Below, piece after piece: positions 1 to 5,597 of a DNA stretch of 6,243 nt. Each line of letters begins with the position of its first letter. The stretch's first letter is position 1. The notes beneath the pieces are model-generated. The model saw only the letters and a program-made list of their open reading frames with translations, did not search any database and had not been told where the DNA came from. This DNA comes from an uncultured Gemmatimonadota bacterium (GTDB lineage Bacteria > Gemmatimonadota > Gemmatimonadetes > Gemmatimonadales > Gemmatimonadaceae). The stretch is taken from positions 1-6,243 of the forward strand of contig CAITQY010000697.1 of assembly GCA_903894655.1 (NCBI GenBank). The letters run 5' to 3'. The translations under genes and the position numbers were made by a program.

Positions 1-34
1 ACTGGGCAGTTCCGCGAGTACTGGCAGTTCCGCG
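1..34. repeat. 15-16 bp direct repeat at window edge
   Basis: ACTGGGCAGTTCCGCG (1-16) recurs as ACTGGCAGTTCCGCG (20-34), differing by one G. It lies directly downstream of the propeller gene's TAA stop at 40-38. Because it touches the window edge, it may be the start of a longer array. No T-tract or convincing terminator hairpin is visible in these bases. Confidence 0.7.
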
Positions 35-37
35 CCC

Positions 38-2551
38 TTACTGCCGCTTCCCCACGCACAGCGCCGTGTTCGCCGAGCCCACCGCGAACTGCAACACCAC
101 CACGGCGTCGCGAACCTCTAAGCTTCCGTTACAGTCCGCGTCGCCATTCGGGAACAGCGCACTGCTTGACGGGATCTGTGCGCCGATCAGCCCAAGTTGA
201 ATGGCCAGTGCATCGGCGGCGTTCACGAGCCCATCGTTGTTCACGTCGCCGCGCAACACCGGAGCGGCGGTAGTGAAGTCGAATGCCCAGATGCCGCGAC
301 CATACGTGGCCGCGACCATGCGATTGGTTCGTGCGTTGTACACGAGGTCCGTGATGCGGATGGTTGGTAACCCTTCGTTGCGCGACCACGACGCACCGAG
401 GTTCGTGCTCTCGTACACGCCCAGCATATTGCCCACGTACAGGCGATTCCCGGGGCCCCAGACGGCCGCCTGCGTCGTCACGTCAGGGAGCGCGCCCGTG
501 ATGTCGGTCCACGTCTGGCCGCCGTCACGCGACAAAAACGCGTGGGGCGTGCCTGAACTGCCGAAGGTGACTACCACGCGATTCGCGTCGGCTGGATCGA
601 CGGCGAAGTCGGTGACGGCGCGGTTGGGGAGCGTCGTCGTGGGAGACAGCCAGGTGACGCCGTAGTCGCGGGTGAAGCGCACGTTGCCGTCGCTGGTGCC
701 CACGTACAGCACGTTGGTATCGCCGGGCGCGATGGCGATGGCCGAGATGGTGCCCGATCCCTTGGTGAGATCCGTCGAGATCGGCGTCCACAACGTGCCT
801 TCGTTGACCGTGCGGTACATGCGCGCGCCGCCGAAATACAGGCGCGTTGGGTTTTGGGGATCAATGATAAAGGGGGCGATGAAGGCACGGCGCTCGTTGG
901 CATCGATCCCGCTGATGATGCTGCGCGCGGACGTACCATTGCCACTCACCCGCACCATGCTCCCGCTCTGGCTCGATACGTAATAAATGTCCGGGCTTTG
1001 CGGGTTGATGGCGGTGAATGCGCCATCGCCCCCGTTCACGCCGTTCCACTGCAGCATGCCATTGCGCGCGATGATGGTGCCGTTGTCCTGCATGCCCGTG
1101 AGGACCCCCGACGGATCGGTGGGGTGCATGGATAGCCCGGGGTAGTGCAGCGACGTTGCGAGACCGGCGTTGAGCGATGCGAAGCTGCCGGCGCCGTCCC
1201 GCGAGAGAAAGGCACCGCCGTCGTTGCCGCTGAAGATGCGGCGCGAATCATTGGGATCGACGGCGATCACGTGCCAGTCGCAATGAATCTGCGGCGCGAT
1301 CTCGGAGAACGTCTGCCCCCCGTCGCCCGAACGGAAGGCGCGCACACCGCCGACGAAGATCACGTTCGCGTCGCTGGGATCGACGGCGATCATGAGGTTG
1401 TATTCGCTCTGTGCTCCAAAGTTGTTGCGGTTGGCGACGGCCGGTGCACTGTTCACGCCGGTGGCGACCAGCGTGGCGCGGATGCCGGTGGCGTCGTCGT
1501 AGCGATACAGCCCACCGAAGCGACGGTCGGGACGGGCGCCCACCAACCACACACTCCCGGGCTGCGCGCGCGACACCGCGATCTCCAGACGGCTCACCGA
1601 GTCGGCGGTAAAGGTCGTGACCGTGCTCCATGTGGCGCCGCGATCACCCGATCGCCAGAGTCCCGGTGGTGTGGCGCTCCCCGAGACACCGACGCGCGCG
1701 GCGTACATGACATTCGGGTCGGTGGGATGCTGCACGATATCACTGAACGTGAGCGCCGGCGTCACCACCGACCACGTCTGCCCGGAATTCGTCGAGCGCA
1801 TGATGCCGCGCAGGGTCGCCGCCAAAATCGTGGTGCTGGTGGCCGATCCGGCGCTCGCCCGGTCGATGACGATGTTGTACATCGCCCAGGACTGCGACAG
1901 CGACGGCGTGAACACCTCCTGCCCGAAGGTACGCCACGTGGTCCCCCCGTCGGTGCTTCGCAGCATGCCGCATCCCTGCGACGATTCCGATGGTTCACCC
2001 GTTCCGGCGTACACGATCTGCGGATTGACGGGATCGACGGCGATGGCACCGATCACCAGTGAGCACTGGTCGTCGGTGAGCGGTACCCAGCTGGCCCCTT
2101 CGTTAGTGCTCTTCCAGACGCCGCCCGCCGACGTCCCGACGTACAACACGTTGCGATCGGTGGGATGGAACGCCAACGTCGGCACGCGTCCCGCATCCAA
2201 CTGCGGCAGCGATCCGAAGAACCCGTTGTCACCATAAAAACCGCGCGGCCCCACCGAGGCCCAGCGCCCCGGCGACGGCACCGGCACGGTGGCGCGGAAC
2301 ATCGCGCTGCTCGCACTTGGCTGGGCGGCGAGCCACGCCTGATACGTCATCCCTGACCGGGCCTCGTCGCTGCCCGGCCGCGCGTCCCACAGACCGACGA
2401 GCGCACTGCGCCGCTCTTCCGGATCGCTTTCGCGCACGACGTTTTTCTCCTGAGCCCATACCGCGGCCGGCAGGAGGAGGGTCAGCAGTGTGGCGCGTAT
2501 CGCCGCGCTCAGTAAAACGCGTGGGGCGCTAGTCACGGTCCACGCTTCCAT
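38..2551 (-). CDS. Secreted BNR/Asp-box beta-propeller protein with C-terminal dockerin-like domain (~837 aa)
   Basis: A predicted exported propeller protein (sialidase/VPS10/GH74-type BNR repeats). A Sec signal with core LLTLLLPAAVWA ends near residue 34. Ten Asp boxes (S/T-x-D/N-x-G-x-T/S-W/F) start at 148, 199, 253, 301, 408, 450, 581, 627, 674 and 715, enough for a large or double propeller. Family hallmarks include GGVWKST, YAGTGE (181-186), NDGG (443-446), QDNG (488-491) and GGDG (507-510). Residues 768-825 form a dockerin type I-like pair: loop 1 has D769, N771, D773, D780; loop 2 has D804, D806, N808, S810, D815. Cys807 and Cys832 may pair. No catalytic residues can be assigned, so hydrolase activity is unproven. 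The start is uncertain: ATG 2551 lacks a Shine-Dalgarno, while GTG 2536 has GGAAG eight bases upstream; both keep the signal. A start at 2668 would add 39 non-signal-like residues. It overlaps the TIG gene and closes the operon. Confidence 0.87.
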   Translation of the reverse strand: MEAWTVTSAPRVLLSAAIRATLLTLLLPAAVWAQEKNVVRESDPEERRSALVGLWDARPGSDEARSGMTYQAWLAAQPSASSAMFRATVPVPSPGRWASVGPRGFYGDNGFFGSLPQLDAGRVPTLAFHPTDRNVLYVGTSAGGVWKSTNEGASWVPLTDDQCSLVIGAIAVDPVNPQIVYAGTGEPSESSQGCGMLRSTDGGTTWRTFGQEVFTPSLSQSWAMYNIVIDRASAGSATSTTILAATLRGIMRSTNSGQTWSVVTPALTFSDIVQHPTDPNVMYAARVGVSGSATPPGLWRSGDRGATWSTVTTFTADSVSRLEIAVSRAQPGSVWLVGARPDRRFGGLYRYDDATGIRATLVATGVNSAPAVANRNNFGAQSEYNLMIAVDPSDANVIFVGGVRAFRSGDGGQTFSEIAPQIHCDWHVIAVDPNDSRRIFSGNDGGAFLSRDGAGSFASLNAGLATSLHYPGLSMHPTDPSGVLTGMQDNGTIIARNGMLQWNGVNGGDGAFTAINPQSPDIYYVSSQSGSMVRVSGNGTSARSIISGIDANERRAFIAPFIIDPQNPTRLYFGGARMYRTVNEGTLWTPISTDLTKGSGTISAIAIAPGDTNVLYVGTSDGNVRFTRDYGVTWLSPTTTLPNRAVTDFAVDPADANRVVVTFGSSGTPHAFLSRDGGQTWTDITGALPDVTTQAAVWGPGNRLYVGNMLGVYESTNLGASWSRNEGLPTIRITDLVYNARTNRMVAATYGRGIWAFDFTTAAPVLRGDVNNDGLVNAADALAIQLGLIGAQIPSSSALFPNGDADCNGSLEVRDAVVVLQFAVGSANTALCVGKRQ

Positions 2552-2948
2552 TCGTGAGAGTGAAAAAGAACGCATTCGATATGCCGCGCGCGGTGATGAC
2601 CTGCACGCTGTATCGGCCGCTGGCGAGCGGTCGTACCGGCGCGCCGCCTCGATCCGGCTGCTGCTCATCGTTGACCGGCACCGTGAACCGCAGCGTGCTG
2701 GCCGTGCGCGAGTGCGACACGCGTGACACCTGACGGAGCGCGATGGGCCCGAAGCGTACGGTATTCAGTGCATCGAAATCGCGCCCCACGATGGTGACCG
2801 TGATCTGTTCCCCACGGGACACATCGGCGGCGGCAGGGGTCACGGTCTCGATGGTCGGCGCGAGCGCACCGCGATGGTGGCACGCCGACAGCGCGAGGAG
2901 CAACGCACCCGTGCTCAGCACGTGGGGTTTCATGAAGGTCGCCTTCAT
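2529..2948 (-). CDS. IPT/TIG-domain lipoprotein (139 aa; alternative start gives 134 aa)
   Basis: A predicted lipoprotein with a hydrophobic signal and lipobox L20-S21-A22-C23 (numbered from the ATG at 2948). The mature part is a single IPT/TIG Ig-like domain at about 30-131: PTIETVTPAAADVSRGEQITVTI-type opening, VGRDFDALNTVRFG, a TLRFTVPV strand, then GRYSVQVITARGISNAFFF. Such domains mediate protein or carbohydrate contacts at cell surfaces; no enzyme motif is seen. The ATG at 2948 overlaps the upstream stop as ATGA. A second ATG at 2933 has GAAGG eight bases upstream and still gives a complete lipoprotein signal, so it may be the main start. A longer frame upstream to 3113 is not used: its extra residues lack signal-peptide character and lie inside the preceding gene. 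The end overlaps the next gene. Its role beside cohesin-like and dockerin partners is unknown; an accessory surface subunit is a reasonable guess. Confidence 0.83.
   Translation of the reverse strand: MKATFMKPHVLSTGALLLALSACHHRGALAPTIETVTPAAADVSRGEQITVTIVGRDFDALNTVRFGPIALRQVSRVSHSRTASTLRFTVPVNDEQQPDRGGAPVRPLASGRYSVQVITARGISNAFFFTLTNGSVDRD
2545..2549 (-). promoter_or_regulatory. Possible ribosome-binding site for a GTG start at 2536
   Basis: GGAAG lies eight bases before GTG (2536-2534) on the minus strand. That GTG opens MTSAPRVLLSAAIRATLLTL, a better-shaped Sec signal than the version starting at ATG 2551, whose upstream bases show no purine-rich site. The motif sits within the end of the TIG lipoprotein gene, whose TAG stop is at 2531-2529, so termination and restart would be almost on the same spot. 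This is a weak, short motif and it does not settle the start alone. Confidence 0.35.
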
Positions 2949-2949
2949 G
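2931..2949 (-). promoter_or_regulatory. Perfect 8-bp inverted repeat over two candidate start codons
   Basis: On the minus strand, CATGAAGG (2949-2942) is followed by a 3-base loop CGA and its exact complement CCTTCATG (2938-2931). In RNA this would form an 8-bp hairpin that contains the stop codon of the cohesin-like lipoprotein gene, the ATG at 2948, the GAAGG ribosome-binding sequence, and the ATG at 2933. The inverted repeat is seen directly. A role in making translation of the TIG lipoprotein depend on ribosomes arriving from the upstream gene is inference. Confidence 0.45.
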
Positions 2950-3430
2950 GTGTGCCCACGTTGTCGCGGCGCACGTCGATGGAATCCACCAGCGACACAC
3001 CGCCCACGCTGTGCATCTCCTCGACCGAGAGTCTCCACGTGGCGGCCGCCGATGGCGCCAAGCGCACGAGTGTAAGCGTCACGAGATGACCGGTGTGCGT
3101 GCCCATGGCCCACGCGGCGGCCACCTTCACCGACTGCCCATGTGCCTGGCAGGCCAGCAGCGGCTCACCCTGCGCCGCGGTGCAGCCGATGAACGCCCAC
3201 TGCGGGGCCAGCTGTACGTCGCCGGTGAGACTGCCCACGGAGCGCGTGGGGCCGGCGCCGAGGGCGATGGCGAGGCGCATGGTATCGCCCTGCATCGTTG
3301 CCGGCTGTAGCGAGAGCACGCTGCGGGGGACAACCGGATTGGTGTTGAGCAGATCGGCGGTCTGATGACAGGCGGCCAACGCGAGGACCAGCGTGAGGGC
3401 CAGCGTCGTCACGTACGAGGTCGTTTTCAT
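2945..3430 (-). CDS. Small lipoprotein with cohesin-like domain (161 aa)
   Basis: A short predicted lipoprotein. The signal peptide MKTTSYVTTLALTLVLALAAC has a consensus lipobox L18-A19-A20-C21. The mature part (about 33-155) is essentially one domain with the strand order expected of a cohesin-like jelly-roll: DTMRLAIALG (49-58), SVGSLTGDVQLA (67-75 region), QSVKVAAAW (99-107), a glycine turn, HLVTLTLVRL (115-124), then ATWRLSVEEM (130-139). It can be laid beside residues 546-641 of the upstream 666-aa protein with matching blocks (DTFSIII/DTMRLAI, QNLRINWA/QSVKVAAA, VQLIRLQCRV/HLVTLTLVRL). Cys83 and Cys94 could form a disulfide across a loop. The start ATG overlaps the upstream stop by 4 bp and has no clear Shine-Dalgarno, so translation is probably coupled. 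The cohesin assignment is inferred; it may instead be another Ig-like fold. Confidence 0.82.
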   Translation of the reverse strand: MKTTSYVTTLALTLVLALAACHQTADLLNTNPVVPRSVLSLQPATMQGDTMRLAIALGAGPTRSVGSLTGDVQLAPQWAFIGCTAAQGEPLLACQAHGQSVKVAAAWAMGTHTGHLVTLTLVRLAPSAAATWRLSVEEMHSVGGVSLVDSIDVRRDNVGTP

Positions 3431-5427
3431 GGAATGATCACGATCGGGTTGAACACACTGGTAAGACTGGAGAGGTCAGTCAGCGTACCGTCCAGCAGCT
3501 GATTGAGCGTGATCACCACCTGGTTGCCGACACCGCGCTGATTCACGCGGCATTGCAGACGAATCAGCTGGACGGTGCCCTGCACCGGGGTGACCGTGGC
3601 CCAGTTGATCCGCAGATTCTGTTGCCCATCGACCTGCTGGACCTGCACACCGGAACGCAGGGTCTGAAAAGCCGTCGCGTTGAACGGCGAATACGGAAAC
3701 GACGCCGAGCCGGGCCACGCCACTTCGAGATCGATGGCACTGAGCGGACGTCCATCGCGGGACTGCACTTCGATGATGATCGAGAACGTATCGGTCGTGA
3801 TGCGATAGCTGGGCAGCGTGGCGCGCACGATGGGGCCGGTCGCGTTGCGCGGCACGAACACCAGCAGCGAATCGGCCACCGAAGACGTGCGGTTCGCCTG
3901 CGCGACGATGAAAGTCCGCCCCGGCAGCGCGCCGGTGATCGTGCCGCTGGCGCTCACCGTGGCCCGCGAGGGATCACGCGCGAACCATCGCACCGCGGCA
4001 GCGCTGACCGCACTGCCATCAGCGGTGCGGGCCGACAGGAAGGGCGTGAACTGCGAGGTCGGCGTCTCGAGCTGCAGCACGCGCTGCACCGTATCGGCGG
4101 CCGTGACCAGCGTGATGATGCGCGCCGGCTGCGTGAGCGTATCCGGCGGGAGCACGGTGAAGGTGCGCCCGGAGGCGCCCGAGAGCCCATCGCCGTCGTA
4201 CTGCAGGGAACGCGAGCCGAGCGCGCTCAGCACCGTCAGTCCCGAGAAGATCGCGCGTCCCAGCGTGTCGGTATCGGCCGTGGCGCTGCCAAGGGTACCG
4301 GTGCCGCCCTGCAACGTCGTGCGGACACGCACACCCACGTCGCCGGCGGTATTCCCGATGCTGTCCAACAGCTGCACGATGGGCGGCGGCGACACGGCAG
4401 CGCCAGCGTTGAGGCTCGCGGGCATGTCGCGCTCGATGATCAGGCGCGAGGCGCGCCCACCCGACAGCTGCAACGTGGCGGTGGTCGGGGAGACGCCGGC
4501 ATCGGCGGTAAATGTGAGCGTCCGTGTGCCGGCCACGCCGGTCACCGTCAGGGCGCTGAAGCTCGCCCGTCCCTGCGCGTTGGTGGTGACTGAGGTGTTG
4601 GCGGCGACCGTGACGCCGGCGCCGCCGGTGACCGCTACCGCCACACGACGGCCGGCAACGGACACGTCATTTCCCTCGCGGTCCCGCAGCTGCAGCTGCA
4701 TCGGCGAGCCCGCGGGGATCCCGCTGCGCAGTCGGGGAGCGGCTCCGACGTACGCCAGCGCGACCGCGGCACCGGGACTGATATCGAACGAGGCAGAGGT
4801 GACCGGAGCAAGCGCCGGCGCCGCGAACTGCAGCGACCGTGTGCCCACAACTCCAGCCACGGACAGGTCGGTGAAGCGAGCGATCCCCTCCTGCGAAGCG
4901 ACAGTGAAGCCCCCTGACACCGTACCCGCGCCAACCAAGGTGGCGCTCACCGCCGTGGAGGTCGCGGTGACCACATTGTCGTACAGGTCCCGCACCTCGA
5001 CCACCGGCTGCGTCACCAGCCGCGCGCCGGAGACCGCCCCCGCCGGCTGGGTGGTGATCACCAATTTCACGGGCACCCCCGGTGTGACCGCGATGGCGAA
5101 GGTACCGGCGGTACCCGCGGAGGTCGCCGTGATCGTCGTGGTGCCCGACTGCGCCCCCGTGACCAGCCCCGTCGCCGCGACCGAGGCGATGGCGCTGTTC
5201 GCGGAACTCCAGGTGAAGGCCGCACCGCCCACCGGCTTGCCTCGCTTGTCGGTGAGGGACGCCGACAGGAGCACCGACGTGCCGGCGCTCAGTGCGGTCA
5301 GGCCACTGGCGGCCCGGATGGCCACCACCGGCGGGATATCAGGAGACGCCGGGTCGCCGCAGGCGGCAGCGAAGGCGAGAGTCGCGAGAAGGCCACAGGC
5401 AACGCGGCGGCCGGGAGAGAGCTGCAT
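3427..5427 (-). CDS. Multi-Ig-domain lipoprotein with C-terminal cohesin-like domain (666 aa)
   Basis: A predicted surface or periplasmic lipoprotein. The N-terminus is a signal peptide with basic residues (RR at 7-8), a hydrophobic core and a lipobox-like AAAC ending at Cys23, followed by GD; alanine at -3 is slightly off consensus. A Big2-like Ig domain spans about 33-114. Three tandem ~105-residue filamin/Big1-like repeats follow (about 117-216, 219-323, 324-425), each ending in a near-identical block: AxFxxLxVxxxxGxRxLxF/Y at 183-201, 288-306 and 392-410. A second Big2-like unit covers about 435-525. Residues about 533-664 look like a cohesin: a DTFSIIIEV-type strand, SAIDLEVAW, then NLRINWA, and VQLIRLQCRV followed by VVITLNQL. 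Its stop codon overlaps the next start as ATGA. The likely role is a lipid-anchored stalk presenting a binding module. The lipoprotein and Ig calls are firm; the cohesin call is from pattern only. Confidence 0.85.
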   Translation of the reverse strand: MQLSPGRRVACGLLATLAFAAACGDPASPDIPPVVAIRAASGLTALSAGTSVLLSASLTDKRGKPVGGAAFTWSSANSAIASVAATGLVTGAQSGTTTITATSAGTAGTFAIAVTPGVPVKLVITTQPAGAVSGARLVTQPVVEVRDLYDNVVTATSTAVSATLVGAGTVSGGFTVASQEGIARFTDLSVAGVVGTRSLQFAAPALAPVTSASFDISPGAAVALAYVGAAPRLRSGIPAGSPMQLQLRDREGNDVSVAGRRVAVAVTGGAGVTVAANTSVTTNAQGRASFSALTVTGVAGTRTLTFTADAGVSPTTATLQLSGGRASRLIIERDMPASLNAGAAVSPPPIVQLLDSIGNTAGDVGVRVRTTLQGGTGTLGSATADTDTLGRAIFSGLTVLSALGSRSLQYDGDGLSGASGRTFTVLPPDTLTQPARIITLVTAADTVQRVLQLETPTSQFTPFLSARTADGSAVSAAAVRWFARDPSRATVSASGTITGALPGRTFIVAQANRTSSVADSLLVFVPRNATGPIVRATLPSYRITTDTFSIIIEVQSRDGRPLSAIDLEVAWPGSASFPYSPFNATAFQTLRSGVQVQQVDGQQNLRINWATVTPVQGTVQLIRLQCRVNQRGVGNQVVITLNQLLDGTLTDLSSLTSVFNPIVIIP

Positions 5428-5597
5428 GAACGCGGGTCAAGGATCGCGGGCAGACCGAAGGGCGGAGCGCAGGGTCCGCGCCACCGACGCCTAATGTTAC
5501 TGGGGTCCGATCCCACCGGCGAGACCCCGGCACCACGCGGCGCAACGCGAACCGCAACGCGACACGCAACGCGACACGCAACGGATACCCGGCAAGG
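5428..5597. other. Intergenic region between MFS gene and lipoprotein operon
   Basis: This 170-bp gap must contain the end of the MFS transcript and, if the operon has its own promoter, that promoter. It holds a 12-bp tandem repeat (5542-5585) and an imperfectly placed inverted repeat: GGGGTC at 5502-5507 against GACCCC at 5523-5528, a 6-bp stem with a 15-nt loop and no T-tract on the minus strand. The only A/T-rich spot is a TAACAT-like hexamer on the minus strand (5499-5494), with no convincing -35 partner. No clear Shine-Dalgarno precedes the start at 5427. No coding region is supported here. Confidence 0.6.
5542..5585. repeat. 12-bp tandem repeat, about 3.7 copies
   Basis: The plus strand reads GCAACGCGAACC, then GCAACGCGACAC twice, then a partial GCAACGGA. 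The two central copies are identical and the first differs at two positions near its end. The array starts 12 bp after the MFS stop codon (on its downstream side) and about 115 bp upstream of the operon start. It could be a simple-sequence expansion or a site for a repeat-binding regulator; nothing in the sequence decides between these. Confidence 0.85.

Noticed and set aside
1145..2062. Plus-strand open frame of 305 codons
   Set aside because: It is opposite the propeller gene, rich in R, H, G and D without any recognisable fold, and conflicts with a region holding several Asp boxes on the minus strand.
38..2551. Calling the propeller protein a sialidase or a GH74 xyloglucanase
   Set aside because: Asp boxes occur in many non-enzymatic propellers. 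No sialidase FRIP motif is visible and the GH74 catalytic aspartates cannot be placed with confidence.
3553..4593. Plus-strand open frame of 346 codons
   Set aside because: The low-complexity R/G/H-rich translation is typical of an antisense shadow in high-GC DNA and overlaps another shadow frame as well as the real lipoprotein gene.
3818..5494. Long plus-strand open frame of 558 codons
   Set aside because: It lies antisense to the 666-aa lipoprotein. GC-rich genes often leave an antisense frame open; its translation lacks domain patterns, while the minus strand shows a signal peptide, Ig repeats and coupled downstream genes.
5494..5522. Promoter for the operon with TAACAT as -10
   Set aside because: Only four of six bases match the consensus and the hexamer about 17 bp upstream (TCGCCG) does not resemble a -35 box, so it is not listed as a promoter.
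5542..5585. CRISPR-like array
   Set aside because: The units are 12 bp and directly tandem with no spacers, and no cas gene is present.
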